Origin: Actinomadura rifamycini DSM 43936
Lineage (GTDB): Bacteria; Actinomycetota; Actinomycetes; Streptosporangiales; Streptosporangiaceae
Assembly (NCBI RefSeq): GCF_000425065.1
Contig: NZ_AULB01000020.1
Location: 104,412 to 168,411, forward strand
Reading direction: 5' to 3'
Length of the DNA: 64,000 nucleotides
The translations under genes were made by a program, and so were the position numbers. Below the pieces are notes generated by a model. The model saw only the letters and a program-made list of their open reading frames with translations. It made no database searches and was not told the origin of the DNA. Positions 16,864-26,300 of this stretch are shown one piece after another (the stretch's first letter is position 1; every line of letters starts with the position of its first letter).

Positions 16864-18084
16864 TCACGTGGTGCGCCAGCGAGGGGCGACGACGGCTCCG
16901 GCGACGGCCAGGACGGCCGCGAGCGCGACGGTCCACGTGAATCCGGTGGCGGCGGCGAGGGCCAGGGCCGCCGAGCTTGCGACGGTGACGAAAATGCCCT
17001 CGATCGCCATCGGGACGCTGTAGTCGGTCGCCGCGGACGCGGGACGGGCGAGCGCCATGGACGTCGCGGCGATCCAGGTGACCTTCGCCCCGTAGACGAT
17101 CGAGACGACGGTCATGGCGGCGAGCGTCGGCACGAGGGGGGCGTGCCCGGCGGCGAGGGGGAGGAGGGCGGCGACCCCGGCGATGCCGAGCACCCCCGTG
17201 ACGAGGGCGGGACGTGTCCGTCCGTACCGGCCGACGGCCGCGCCGGTGGCGAGCGCCGCGACGACCTGGGCGCCGGTCGCCGCGGACGTGGCCAGCGCGA
17301 TGCGGTCGGTGGACCACCCGGCGGACAGCAGCATGGCGGGCTGGACGGCCGTCGCGAGCCACTCGCTGACGGCGAAGACCGGGATCACCAGCAGCGCCCA
17401 CGCGGCGGCCCGGCGGTCCCGGAACAGTGCGCCGAGCACCCTCGGTGCCGCGGCCGCTCGGCCGTCCGGTTCGGGCGGTTCGCGGATGCGGGTGAGGACG
17501 GCGAAGGGGACGAGGTGGACGGCGGCGAGCGCGAGGAGCGTGACGGTCCAGCCCGCGTGCGCGTACAGCAGCAGGGCGCCGCTGGAGCCGATGAGGAGTG
17601 ACGCGGAGGCCGACGCCATCTGCACGCCGTTGCCGACTCCGTGCTCGCCGCGCCGAAGGAGCCGTACCGCCAGCCCGTTCAGCGCCGTGTCGTGGAACAC
17701 CGACAACCCCAGGAAGACGATCGTCAGCGCGAGCGTCAGCGGCAGGTCGGCGACCGGGTCGAGCGCGGCGAGTGCGGCCAGGGTCGCGATCAGCGGCGGC
17801 TGCGTCAGCAGCAGCCAGCCCCGGTAGCGGCCGAACCCGGACGGGCGGGCGCGGTCGATGATCGGGGCCGTGAGGAACCGCAGGAAGTACACCGCGCCGA
17901 GCATGTTGATCGCGGCGACGGCTCCGAGCGGCACGTCCCGCGAAAGCAGGATCGTGCCGAGGGCGAGGAAGAAGAACGAGTACCCCGTGTTGGCGACCAG
18001 GTAGAGGGCGCCGACGACCGCCAGGGTGCGCCCGCGGGGTGCGGGCGCACACCGGGCGGTGCCGGCGCGGTGGGGCGCGGTCAC
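16864..18084 (-). CDS. MFS transporter of a siderophore-type transport cluster (YbtX-like)
   Basis: A 406-residue major-facilitator protein with about twelve hydrophobic segments. These include LYLVANTGYSFFFLALGTIL near the front, a cytoplasmic Arg-rich loop RIREPPEPDGR in the middle, and ASAATDYSVPMAIEGIFVTV late. The GTG at 18084 overlaps the stop of the second ABC half-transporter, so all three are one operon. An MFS gene after a pair of fused ABC half-transporters behind an iron box resembles the YbtP/YbtQ/YbtX layout. It could move a siderophore or its breakdown product; direction cannot be told from sequence. Confidence 0.8.
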   Translation of the reverse strand: MTAPHRAGTARCAPAPRGRTLAVVGALYLVANTGYSFFFLALGTILLSRDVPLGAVAAINMLGAVYFLRFLTAPIIDRARPSGFGRYRGWLLLTQPPLIATLAALAALDPVADLPLTLALTIVFLGLSVFHDTALNGLAVRLLRRGEHGVGNGVQMASASASLLIGSSGALLLYAHAGWTVTLLALAAVHLVPFAVLTRIREPPEPDGRAAAAPRVLGALFRDRRAAAWALLVIPVFAVSEWLATAVQPAMLLSAGWSTDRIALATSAATGAQVVAALATGAAVGRYGRTRPALVTGVLGIAGVAALLPLAAGHAPLVPTLAAMTVVSIVYGAKVTWIAATSMALARPASAATDYSVPMAIEGIFVTVASSAALALAAATGFTWTVALAAVLAVAGAVVAPRWRTT

Positions 18085-19844
18085 GCGTGCGGCGCCGGGG
18101 GACCGGACGAGGTGATGCGCCAGCTCTGCGTTCGCTCGTACTGGTCGAAGAGCCGGGCGAAGGCACCCCCGGCGGCCCGCAGGTCCACCGGACGCCCGGT
18201 CTCGGTGACCCGGCCGCCGTCCAGGGCGACGACGTGGTCGGCGGCGGCCAGCGTGGCGGGCCGGTGCGCGATCACGATGACGGTGCGGTCCGAGTCGCGG
18301 GCGAGGCGCCCGATGGCCTGCCCGACCGCGCTCTCGCTCTCCGGGTCGAGCGCGGACGCGGCCTCGTCGACGAGGACGATCCGGGCGCGCTTGAGGAACG
18401 CGCGGGCGATGGACACGCGCTGCCGCTCGCCGCCGGACAGCTGCGCGCCGCCCTCGCCGACGCGCGTGGCCCAGCCGTCCGGGAGCCGGTCGACGACCTC
18501 GTCCAGGCGGGCCTCGCGGGCGGCGGCGTCGAGGTCGGCGCGGGTGGCGTCCGGGCGGGCCAGCAGCAGGTTCTCCTCGATCGTCGTGTCGAACAGGTAC
18601 ACGTCCTGGAACACGATCGCGATGTCGTCGAGCAGGGCGGCGTGGTCGTACTCGCGGACGTCCCGGCCGCCGACCCGGACGTGCCCGGAGCCGGTGTCGT
18701 GGAACCGTGCGACGAGCCGCGTCACGGTCGTCTTGCCCGATCCGGACGGTCCGACGAGCGCGGTGGTGCTCCCGGCGGGGCAGCGGAACGAGACGCCGGA
18801 CAACGCGGGCGCCGAGGGGTCCCCGTAGGCGAAGGTGACGTCGTCGAACTCGATGGAGGCGTCCGCGGCGCGCCGCACGGGGTGCGGGGCCCGCGGCAGG
18901 GCGGGCGCGTTCAGGACGGCTTCCACCCGGCCGACGTTGTTCACCATCGCCCGCAGCGCCCCGTCCAGTTCGATCAGCGTGCCGAGCGGCTCCAGGAACC
19001 GGACGGCGAGGACGAGCAGTGCGACGGTGTCGGGGACGCCGAGGCCCCCGGAGACCAGAAGGTGCGCGCCGAGCACCAGGACGGCGACGAACCCGGCCAT
19101 GACCACGCCGGTGAACCCGAGGTCGGGGAGCATCGCTCGGTTGAGGCCGCGCCGGTAGCTGCTGCGGTGCTCGTCGAGGGCCTCGCGCATCCGGTCGCCG
19201 CCCGTCCCCCCGCGGCCCGCGGCGCGCAGCACGGGCTGCGCCTGGCCGATCTCGATCGCGCGGCCCGCGATCTCGGTGGCGGCCGCGTGCAGCTCCTCGT
19301 CCGCGGCGGTCGACACCCGCCCGGACCAGCGCAGCGTCACGTACGCGAACGGCGCGACGGCGACGAACAGCAGCGCGAGCCGCCAGTCGACCGCACAGGT
19401 GACGCCGACGATGGTGGCGGGCACGAGGACGGACGTCAGGGCGGGCTGCCCGATCGTCACGGCGAGCGTGCCGATGGCGCCGGCGTCCGTCGTGACCGTG
19501 CGGGCGAGCCGCGCCTTGCGTTCGGTCGTGAACCAGCCGAGCGGCAGCGTCGTCGCGTGCTCCATCAGCCGGTGCCGCAGCCGGGCCGTCATCTGCATGG
19601 CGGCGGCGAAGCCGACCGGGACGGCCAGCACGGTCAGCACCGCGTACACGGCGAGGCCCGCGCCGCCCGCGACGAGCCACGGGACGGCCGCGCCGACGTC
19701 CGGTTCGGGGCGCAGCAGCGCCCGCAGGATCGGGACGAGCGCGCCGAGCAGCAGGCCCTGCAGGACGGCGAGGACGGTGGTGAGCGCGCCCAGCCGGGCG
19801 ATCAGCCCGGGGTGCGGCAGCAGCCGGTACAGCTTGCGGATCAT
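18081..19844 (-). CDS. ABC half-transporter, membrane plus ATPase (IrtB/YbtQ-like)
   Basis: A 587-residue fusion. The first ~310 residues form a six-helix exporter-fold membrane domain (LYRLLPHPGLIARLGALTTV, later LPLGWFTTERKARLARTVTT). The ATPase follows, with Walker A GPSGSGKTT, Q-loop IVFQDVYLFD, signature LSGGERQR, Walker B IVLVDEAASALD and IAHRPATL. The short amino end lacks the extra siderophore-interacting domain of mycobacterial IrtA. It overlaps its partner by ATGA and should form a heterodimer with it. Exporter-fold pairs of this type import Fe-siderophores in mycobacteria and Yersinia, and the iron box in front supports that. Confidence 0.88.
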   Translation of the reverse strand: MIRKLYRLLPHPGLIARLGALTTVLAVLQGLLLGALVPILRALLRPEPDVGAAVPWLVAGGAGLAVYAVLTVLAVPVGFAAAMQMTARLRHRLMEHATTLPLGWFTTERKARLARTVTTDAGAIGTLAVTIGQPALTSVLVPATIVGVTCAVDWRLALLFVAVAPFAYVTLRWSGRVSTAADEELHAAATEIAGRAIEIGQAQPVLRAAGRGGTGGDRMREALDEHRSSYRRGLNRAMLPDLGFTGVVMAGFVAVLVLGAHLLVSGGLGVPDTVALLVLAVRFLEPLGTLIELDGALRAMVNNVGRVEAVLNAPALPRAPHPVRRAADASIEFDDVTFAYGDPSAPALSGVSFRCPAGSTTALVGPSGSGKTTVTRLVARFHDTGSGHVRVGGRDVREYDHAALLDDIAIVFQDVYLFDTTIEENLLLARPDATRADLDAAAREARLDEVVDRLPDGWATRVGEGGAQLSGGERQRVSIARAFLKRARIVLVDEAASALDPESESAVGQAIGRLARDSDRTVIVIAHRPATLAAADHVVALDGGRVTETGRPVDLRAAGGAFARLFDQYERTQSWRITSSGPPAPHA

Positions 19845-21655
19845 GTGTCGGCTCCGTTCCGCTGGGCGCGCCACATGCGGGCGTACAGCCCGTCGCGGGC
19901 GATGAGGTCGTCGTGGGCGCCGGTCTCGGCGACGCGCCCGCCGTCGAGGACGACGATCTGGTCGGCGCCCCGGACGGTGTTCAGGCGATGGGCGATGACC
20001 AGCACCGTCTTGCCCGCGGCGAGCGTGGACAGGGCCTCCTGGACGGCGTCCTGGCTGTCGGGGTCGAGTGATGCGGTGGCTTCGTCGAGGACGACGATGG
20101 GCGCGTCCGACAGGATTGCGCGGGCGATCGTCAGCCGCTGGCGCTCGCCGCCCGACAACCCGGCGCCGTCGGTGCCGAGCACGGTGCCGTAGCCGTCCGG
20201 GAGCCGCTCGACGACGTCGTGGATCTGCGCGGCCTCCGCCGCGCGCCGCACGTCCCGGAGGCCGGCGTCCGGTCGTCCCACGCGGATGTTCTCGGTGACG
20301 GTGTCGCGCAGCAGCGCCACGTCCTGGAACACCAGCGACATCGACGACAGCAGCGCCTCGGCCGGGATCTCGCGGAGGTCGGCGCCGCCGATCCGGATCG
20401 CGCCGCCGGTCACGTCGTAGAACCGGGGCAGCAGGCTCGCGATGGTCGACTTGCCCGCGCCGGACGGCCCGACGAGCGCGGTGACGGTGCCCGGTTCGCA
20501 CACGAACGTGACGTCGGTGATCGCGTCGGTGACGCCGTCGTAGGAGAAGGACACGCGGTCGAACTCGACGCGGTGGCCGTCCGGGGGCCGCGGCGCGGTC
20601 GGCCGCGGCAGCGGCTCCCGGGACAGCAGGGCGTCGATGCCGGTGGCGGCCATCCGTCCCTGCCGCAGGCCCTGGCCGCCCTGGACGGCCGGGACGATCG
20701 GCGTCGGCAGGCCGATCCCGACGATGAGGAACGGCAGCAGGTCGGCGGCGGGGAGCCCGCCGGACGCGACGAGCGGCACCCCGGCGGCCAGGACCACGGC
20801 GAGGACGGCGGGCTCGCAGGCCAGCAGGCGCGAGAGGGCCGAGCTGATCCGGGTCTCGGCCACCCAGACGCGCATCGCCTCGGTGTGCTCGGCGACCGCT
20901 TCCCCGAAGCGGCCGAGGCCGGTGTCGCCGCCGCCGAACGTCTTGACGACCGTGATCCCGTCGGCGTACTCGACGACGGTGGTGTTGATGCGTCCGGTGG
21001 CCGCGGCGAGCCGGGCGAGGTGAGCGGACATGGAGCGCATCGAGACCCGGTAGGCGACCAGCATCGCGGCCGGGACCGCGGCGGTGACCAGCGCCATCCG
21101 CCAGTCGACGAGCACCAGGTAGGCCAGTCCGACCGCCATCGCCGTGACCGCGCCGACGAGTTCCCGGAGCGAGTGCGCGATGAGCTGGTGCATCTCCTCC
21201 AGGTCGTCGGTCATGGCCTTCTTCACCCGGCCGGACCCGGCGGCGCGGAACCAGCCGAGCGGCAGGAGCCCCAGGTGCCGGACGATCCGGACCCGGAGGT
21301 GGTGCAGGATCGCGGCGTCCGCGTAGTGCCCGAGGCGCGAGGACGCGAAGAGCAGCACCAGCCGCAGTACCGCGCCCGCCGCGCCGACGGCGACCCACGT
21401 CCGGATGGCGACGTCGGGAGCGCCGGCGAGCGCCGCGCGGGCGATCTCGGCGATGGCGATGTAGGGGGCCAGCCCGGCGGCCGTGCCCACCGCCGACAGG
21501 ACGGTGCAGCCGATCAGGTGGGGGCGGACGGGACGCAGTAGCCGTCCCAGCGCGCCCGCCCGCACGAGTCGCGAGGTGTCGGTATCGGGGGCGGGGGGCG
21601 GTGCCGGCGGGGGATCTTCGGCGTCCTGGGTCGACGTCGTTTCGGTGATCGTCAC
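19841..21655 (-). CDS. ABC half-transporter, membrane plus ATPase (IrtA/YbtP-like)
   Basis: A 604-residue fusion with a proline-rich amino tail and an exporter-fold membrane domain (residues ~35-330; LPLGWFRAAGSGRVKKAMTDD marks the coupling region). The ATPase has Walker A GPSGAGKST, Q-loop LVFQDVALLRD, signature LSGGERQR, Walker B IVVLDEATASLD and IAHRLNTV. The GTG at 21655 lies 12 bases from an IdeR-type box. It heads the three-gene operon with its partner and the MFS protein, and is divergent from a MerR gene. Siderophore uptake is the most likely role; the alternative is export of a metal chelator. Confidence 0.88.
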   Translation of the reverse strand: MTITETTSTQDAEDPPPAPPPAPDTDTSRLVRAGALGRLLRPVRPHLIGCTVLSAVGTAAGLAPYIAIAEIARAALAGAPDVAIRTWVAVGAAGAVLRLVLLFASSRLGHYADAAILHHLRVRIVRHLGLLPLGWFRAAGSGRVKKAMTDDLEEMHQLIAHSLRELVGAVTAMAVGLAYLVLVDWRMALVTAAVPAAMLVAYRVSMRSMSAHLARLAAATGRINTTVVEYADGITVVKTFGGGDTGLGRFGEAVAEHTEAMRVWVAETRISSALSRLLACEPAVLAVVLAAGVPLVASGGLPAADLLPFLIVGIGLPTPIVPAVQGGQGLRQGRMAATGIDALLSREPLPRPTAPRPPDGHRVEFDRVSFSYDGVTDAITDVTFVCEPGTVTALVGPSGAGKSTIASLLPRFYDVTGGAIRIGGADLREIPAEALLSSMSLVFQDVALLRDTVTENIRVGRPDAGLRDVRRAAEAAQIHDVVERLPDGYGTVLGTDGAGLSGGERQRLTIARAILSDAPIVVLDEATASLDPDSQDAVQEALSTLAAGKTVLVIAHRLNTVRGADQIVVLDGGRVAETGAHDDLIARDGLYARMWRAQRNGADT

Positions 21656-21666
21656 GAATACGTTCC

Positions 21667-21685
21667 TTAGGGAAGGCTATCCTCA
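21667..21685. promoter_or_regulatory. IdeR/DmdR-type iron box
   Basis: TTAGGGAAGGCTATCCTCA matches the known 19-bp actinobacterial consensus TTAGGTTAGGCTAACCTAA at 15 positions, including all central AGGCTA.CCT bases. It sits between the ABC operon (start 21655) and the divergent MerR gene (start 21715), so iron-loaded repressor could shut one or both. Confidence 0.8.
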
Positions 21686-21714
21686 CCGAGATCCTCGGAG
21701 TTAAAGTCGTCTTC

Positions 21715-22362
21715 ATGTCAAGCGACGATGCGGTCCCGATCGGTGAGGCCGCCGCCCTGTACCGGCTGGCGCCGTCCACGCTGCGCTGGTGGGACCGGCA
21801 GGGCGTGGTCGCGCCCACCGCCCGGCACGGCGGCAGGCGGTTCTACGGGGAGGACGACCTGCGGCGGCTCGGCCTCGCCTACCTGTGCCGCGTCGTCGGC
21901 ATGATGCCGCTCGACGCCGCGGCGGTCGTGGCGTCCGGCACGGCCGACCTGGACACCTGGCGGCGTACGATGCGCGCCGAGATCGACCGCCTGGACGAGC
22001 GGGTCGAGCGGCTCACCGCCGCCCGCGACTACCTGAACCATCTCCTGCGGTGCGAGGACGACGACATCATCCGGTGCTCGTACCTCGACGCGGAGCTGGA
22101 GACGCGCACACCGCTCGGCCCTCGCGCCCGCACCGATCTCGTCGCGGCGGCCCGCGCCCGTGACGTAAAGAAGGATGCCGTGCGTGACGAAAAGGCCGGG
22201 CCGGTCTGTCCGTCCTGCGGAGGCGCCGTCGAGCGGCCCGCACGCGGACGCCCGCGCACGTACTGCTCGCCCGGCTGCAGGCAACGCGCCTACCGCGCCC
22301 GCGCGCGCCGAGACGAGACCACTTCTCAGACGCGACCGACTGCGAGAAGCCGTCCTACGTGA
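21715..22362 (+). CDS. MerR-family regulator with C-terminal zinc-finger-like tail
   Basis: A 215-residue regulator. The amino end is a MerR helix-turn-helix (PIGEAAALYRLAPSTLRWWD, RRFYGEDDLRRLGLAYLC), followed by a coiled region (IDRLDERVERLTAARDYLNH). The carboxy end has VCPSCGGAVE and YCSPGCRQRAYRARAR, a Cys-x2-Cys / Cys-x3-Cys set that should bind zinc. It is divergent from the siderophore-type operon across the iron box, so it probably modulates those genes together with the iron repressor. Its stop overlaps the convergent GntR gene by eight bases. Confidence 0.85.
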   Translation: MSSDDAVPIGEAAALYRLAPSTLRWWDRQGVVAPTARHGGRRFYGEDDLRRLGLAYLCRVVGMMPLDAAAVVASGTADLDTWRRTMRAEIDRLDERVERLTAARDYLNHLLRCEDDDIIRCSYLDAELETRTPLGPRARTDLVAAARARDVKKDAVRDEKAGPVCPSCGGAVERPARGRPRTYCSPGCRQRAYRARARRDETTSQTRPTARSRPT

Positions 22363-23023
22363 AGAGGTCGAGTGTTCCGACGATGTGGGATTCCATCGCG
22401 ACTCGGGCGACCTCGGCCTTCCGGGAGCGTATGGCGTGGCGGATCACGTCGTGGTCGTGGTTGCGCTCGCGCACCGCGTCCGCCATGAGCCGCGCACTGC
22501 CGAACGTGGCGATGAAGAAATCGGACATGTCCCACATGCGTTCGCTCAGCTCGGCCATGATCCGCGAGTGCGCCATGCGGTGGATGGTGAGGTGGAACTC
22601 GCGGTTCAGGCCCCGGTAGCCGCGGCGCCGGGTCTCCGGATCGGGGCCGGCGCCCAGATCCTCGGTCCGCTGCCAGACGTCCTCCAGGGCCCGGAGCTGC
22701 TCGTCGGTGCGCCGGGCCGCGGCCGCCGCCGCGAGCTCGCCCTCGGACCGGCCGAAGAGCTTGAAGAAGTCCCGCACCTCCTGGAGGGAGTACACCGCGA
22801 CCCGGCAGCCGCTCTGCGGGATGATCTCCACGATGCCGACCGTCTCCAGCCGGCGCAGCGCGTCCATCACCGGCTGCTTGCTGACACCGAACTCGGCTTT
22901 GAGCTCCTCGATCGAGAGGCGCGCGCCCGCCTCGTACCGACCGTCGAGCAGCCGCTCCTTCAACTCGTCGAGGACGACCTGCCCCAGCCGCTGTCCCGAG
23001 CGGCCGTTCGGGGCCCCGCTCAC
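22355..23023 (-). CDS. GntR-family (FCD/FadR-type) transcriptional regulator
   Basis: A 222-residue regulator: winged helix (LSIEELKAEFGVSKQPVMDA, then LRRLETVGIVEIIPQSGCRV) and an FCD effector domain with metal-type histidines in NREFHLTIHRMAHS and ESHIVGTLDLF. GTG 23023 sits seven bases after AGGA; GTG 23026 is an alternative. It is the last gene in the leftward aromatic operon. A pair of near-identical 14-bp sites in front of that operon (28192-28301) are candidate operators. Aromatic compounds or their ring-cleavage products are typical effectors. Confidence 0.87.
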   Translation of the reverse strand: MSGAPNGRSGQRLGQVVLDELKERLLDGRYEAGARLSIEELKAEFGVSKQPVMDALRRLETVGIVEIIPQSGCRVAVYSLQEVRDFFKLFGRSEGELAAAAAARRTDEQLRALEDVWQRTEDLGAGPDPETRRRGYRGLNREFHLTIHRMAHSRIMAELSERMWDMSDFFIATFGSARLMADAVRERNHDHDVIRHAIRSRKAEVARVAMESHIVGTLDLFT

Positions 23024-23095
23024 CACGTGTTCCTCTCGTTCATACCGGGCCGAGTGTACGGCGCCGGGCGGCCGGGCCGCCCGGCGCACCACCGG

Positions 23096-24427
23096 TCAGG
23101 CCGACGCCCGGACCGGCTCGCCCGCGACGGGACCGGAGGACTCCGCCCGCCCCAGCCTGCCGGGCAGGAGAAGGACCGAGACGACCGAGATGGCGGAGAC
23201 CAGCATGAGGTAGCCGACCACGGGCCCGCTGGAGTCGTTCACCGCGTACAGGGCGGTGGCGATCATCGGGGCGAAGGCCGCGCCGCAGATCTGGGAGATG
23301 GTGTAGCCGACCGACGCGCCGCTGTAGCGGACCTCCGGCGAGAAGATCATGCTGAACAGCGATCCGGTGACTCCTCCGGCCGGTGCCATGGCGATGCCGA
23401 AGACCAGGACGAGCGCGATGGCGAAGTTCACGGAACCGCCGGCGTTGATCAGCGCGAACGCGGGCCAGATGGTGACGAGCATGGCGACCGCGCCGACGAG
23501 GTACATGGTCTTGCGGCCCCACCGGTCGGCGAGGGCACCGCACACCGCGTACAGGACGACGGCGACCACGGCGGCGACGAACACTCCCATGAGCGCGTGG
23601 GAGCGCTCGATGCCGACGTTCTCGCCCGCGTAGGACACCAGGTAGGACATGCAGATGTAGGCGAACACGCCCTGGCTGAGGTACGTCCCGGCGACGAGCA
23701 GGATCTCCTTGGTGTGGCGCCGGAACGCCTCCGCGATCGGCAGCTTGACGTCCGCGTTGCCGGCCCGCACCTTCTCGAACTCCGGACTCTCCGCGACCGT
23801 CAAGCGGATCACCATCCCGACGAGCACGAGCAGCGCGCTGAACAGGAACGGCAGCCGCCAGCCCCACGATTCGAACTGGGCACTGCTCAGCTGGGAGGCG
23901 AGGTAGAAGGCGATCGTCGCGAGACCGACGCCGGCGGGCGCGCCCATCTGCGGGAACGCCCCGTAGAAGCCGCGCTTTCCGGGCGGGGCGTGCTCGACGG
24001 CCATCAGCGTGGCACCGCCCCATTCGCCTCCCACCGCGAAGCCCTGGACGAGGCGCAGCAGCGTCAGCAGGATCGGCGCGGCGACGCCGATCTGGGCGTA
24101 GCCCGGCATGAGTCCCATCAGAACCGTGGCCGCGCCCATGGTGATCAGGGAGATGACCAGCATCTTCTTCCGGCCGACGCGGTCCCCGAAATGGCCGAAG
24201 AGCACGCCGCCGGCGGGCCGGGCGAGGAAGCCGACGCCGAGCGTGGCGAAGGACAGCAGCGTCCCGACCAGGGGGCTGGAGTCGGGGAAGAACAGACTCG
24301 GGAACACGAGCGCGGCCGCGGTCCCGTAGATGAAGAAGTCGTAGTACTCGACGGTGGTGCCGATGAAGCTCGCCGTGGCGACTTTCAGCGGCGATGCCGA
24401 CGCGGGCGCGTGGCCTGGACTGGGCAT
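23096..24427 (-). CDS. MFS transporter, metabolite:H+ symporter type
   Basis: A 443-residue permease with about twelve helices. It starts with the MHS family signature VATASFIGTTVEYYDFFIYG and has GHFGDRVGRKKMLVISL (loop 2-3) and LRLVQGFAVGGEWGGATLM (helix 4). The ATG at 24427 follows GGAG at seven bases. It lies between the extradiol dioxygenase and the GntR gene, so it most likely imports the aromatic acid degraded by this operon, driven by the proton gradient. Confidence 0.9.
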   Translation of the reverse strand: MPSPGHAPASASPLKVATASFIGTTVEYYDFFIYGTAAALVFPSLFFPDSSPLVGTLLSFATLGVGFLARPAGGVLFGHFGDRVGRKKMLVISLITMGAATVLMGLMPGYAQIGVAAPILLTLLRLVQGFAVGGEWGGATLMAVEHAPPGKRGFYGAFPQMGAPAGVGLATIAFYLASQLSSAQFESWGWRLPFLFSALLVLVGMVIRLTVAESPEFEKVRAGNADVKLPIAEAFRRHTKEILLVAGTYLSQGVFAYICMSYLVSYAGENVGIERSHALMGVFVAAVVAVVLYAVCGALADRWGRKTMYLVGAVAMLVTIWPAFALINAGGSVNFAIALVLVFGIAMAPAGGVTGSLFSMIFSPEVRYSGASVGYTISQICGAAFAPMIATALYAVNDSSGPVVGYLMLVSAISVVSVLLLPGRLGRAESSGPVAGEPVRASA

Positions 24428-24471
24428 GGGATCTCCGGTCGCTGCGGGGTGGTGGGGTACCGCGTGGCCGC

Positions 24472-25413
24472 TCAGGCGAGGGCGACGGTCGTGAGGGCGA
24501 AGCCCGCGATCAGTTCTCTGATCGGGCGGTAGTAGCCGTATCGGACGGTGTAAGCGCCGGCCGCGCCGAGCGCCGCGTACCCGGCGATCCAGGAGCGGAC
24601 CTCGTGCGAGGAGTTGCCGGCGACCCGGGTCATCTCCTCCGGCGACCACGCGTCGAGCGGAGCGAGGTCGCCGGAGGCCAGTACGCGCAGCAGTTCCCGG
24701 TCCCACTCCGGCGCGAGGTCCTGGATGGCGGCGGTGCCGGCGGCGAACTCGCGCGCCGTGTCGATCACGCGCCGCTGGCGGGCCCGCCGCGCCTCGGGCG
24801 TCACCGGACCGGCCCGCCCGAGCAGCATCTCGCGCTGGTCGGGCGTGGCGTCGGCCAGCCGCGGGACGGGCGGGTCGTGCGACAGCCCGCCCGAGGCGAT
24901 CAGCAGGATCTTCTCGTCCCGTGTCCGCAGGTACCGGCCGACGGCCTCGCCGAGGAGCCGGACGCGCCGCAGCGGCGTGAACGGCGGCGCGACCGAGTTG
25001 ATGAAGATCGGGACGAACGGCTTCGCGGTGATGTCGCCGTACAGGATCTCCATCGGCTGCACGGCGCCGTGGTCGATCCGCATGTCGAGCGAGACCGCGA
25101 GGTCGATGCCCTCGCCGATGACCGCTTCGGCCAGTTCGCGCGCCACATCCCCCGGCACGTCCAGGCGTCCGGCCGGGCTCCCGTAGTCGCCGATGCTCTC
25201 CGCCGCGTACCCGATGCAGAACGGCGGCATCAGACTGTAGAAGAAGCCGTTGTAGTGGTCGGGCCCGAAGTTCACGACGATGTCGGGGTCGAAGTCGTGG
25301 ACGAACGCGCGCGCCTCGCCGAACGCGGCGTCCAGCTCGGCGGCCACGGCCGGGTCCAGGTCGGCGTGCTCCAGCAGCGGGCTGTGGCTGGTGGCGAGCA
25401 GCGCGAGAGTCAT
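24472..25413 (-). CDS. extradiol catechol dioxygenase, LigB/MhpB type
   Basis: A 313-residue type II extradiol dioxygenase that opens a catechol ring next to the hydroxyls using Fe(II). The MhpB landmarks are present: LLATSHSPLL, VNFGPDHYNGFFY, the His in DMRIDHGAVQP, and IASGGLSHDPP, whose histidines act as iron ligand or acid/base. The ATG overlaps the stop of the C-C hydrolase gene (ATGA). It would act on the catechol made by the hydroxylase at 26297. Closest known activity is 2,3-dihydroxyphenylpropionate 1,2-dioxygenase, but the side chain of the substrate here is not known. Confidence 0.9.
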   Translation of the reverse strand: MTLALLATSHSPLLEHADLDPAVAAELDAAFGEARAFVHDFDPDIVVNFGPDHYNGFFYSLMPPFCIGYAAESIGDYGSPAGRLDVPGDVARELAEAVIGEGIDLAVSLDMRIDHGAVQPMEILYGDITAKPFVPIFINSVAPPFTPLRRVRLLGEAVGRYLRTRDEKILLIASGGLSHDPPVPRLADATPDQREMLLGRAGPVTPEARRARQRRVIDTAREFAAGTAAIQDLAPEWDRELLRVLASGDLAPLDAWSPEEMTRVAGNSSHEVRSWIAGYAALGAAGAYTVRYGYYRPIRELIAGFALTTVALA

Positions 25414-26300
25414 GGCGTCCCGCCTTCGCCGGCGCGGCCGAGCAGGAAGTCCAGGTGGATCCGGTCGAACGTGGCGGTGTCCTCGTACTGGGGCCAGTGC
25501 CCGCAGTTCTCGATCACGGCGAGCCGGCCGTTCGGGATGAGCGAGGCGATCCGGCGTCCTTCGTCGACCGGGCCGGAGGGGTCCTTGGTCGTCCAGACCA
25601 CCAGGGCCTCGGCGGCGATCGAGCGCAGGTCGTCGTCGGTGAGCATGTTGCGGCGCCGTGTCTCGAGATCCTGCAGCGCCATGTTCATCTCGCACGCCTT
25701 GAGCCAGTCCGGCTGCTCGAAGATCGCCTGCCGCGTCCGGACCAGGTCGTCGGTGACCATGGACGGGTCGGCCATCAGCCACTCCAGCCGGGCCTTGACA
25801 CGCTCCCAGGACGGATCCTGGGCGGCCTCCATCGAGAGGGTGTAGAGCCGTTCCATGACCTTCGGGTTGGCCATCGTGCCGCCCATGGTGTTGAGCACGA
25901 TCTTCTCCACCCGGTCGGCGTGGTCGATGGCGTACCGTGCGGTGACCCAGCCGCCCAGCGACTCGCCGCTGAGGTACGCGGTGCCGGCGCCGAGCGCGTC
26001 CAGGACGTGCGAGACCTGGTCCACGTAGTGCGGGATCTCCAGCGGATGGTCGGGCTTGGTGGAGTAGCCGTGCCCGATGAAGTCGATGGCCCACACCGAG
26101 AAGTGCTCGGCGTGCGCCGCCAGGTTGCGCACGTACGCCTCGGCGTGCCCCGTGATCCCGTGCAGCAGCAGCAGGACGGGCTTGGAGTCGTCCCCCGCGT
26201 GCAGGTAGCGGGTGCGGTAGGGGCCCGCCTGAAGGAACCCCTGGCTGAACTCGACTTGGTTGAGGTCGTTCCAGACGCTGGTGTACGGACGAGTGCTCAT
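25410..26300 (-). CDS. alpha/beta hydrolase, meta-cleavage product C-C hydrolase (MhpC-like)
   Basis: A 296-residue alpha/beta-fold hydrolase. It has the oxyanion segment LLLLHGITGHAEAY, nucleophile elbow LSGESLGGWVTARYA, and His in ENCGHWPQYED. MhpC-type enzymes split the carbon-carbon bond of the ring-fission product into a dienoate and an acid. Overlapping codons tie it to the hydroxylase in front and the dioxygenase behind. That placement supports the C-C hydrolase call over a generic esterase. Confidence 0.87.
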   Translation of the reverse strand: MSTRPYTSVWNDLNQVEFSQGFLQAGPYRTRYLHAGDDSKPVLLLLHGITGHAEAYVRNLAAHAEHFSVWAIDFIGHGYSTKPDHPLEIPHYVDQVSHVLDALGAGTAYLSGESLGGWVTARYAIDHADRVEKIVLNTMGGTMANPKVMERLYTLSMEAAQDPSWERVKARLEWLMADPSMVTDDLVRTRQAIFEQPDWLKACEMNMALQDLETRRRNMLTDDDLRSIAAEALVVWTTKDPSGPVDEGRRIASLIPNGRLAVIENCGHWPQYEDTATFDRIHLDFLLGRAGEGGTP

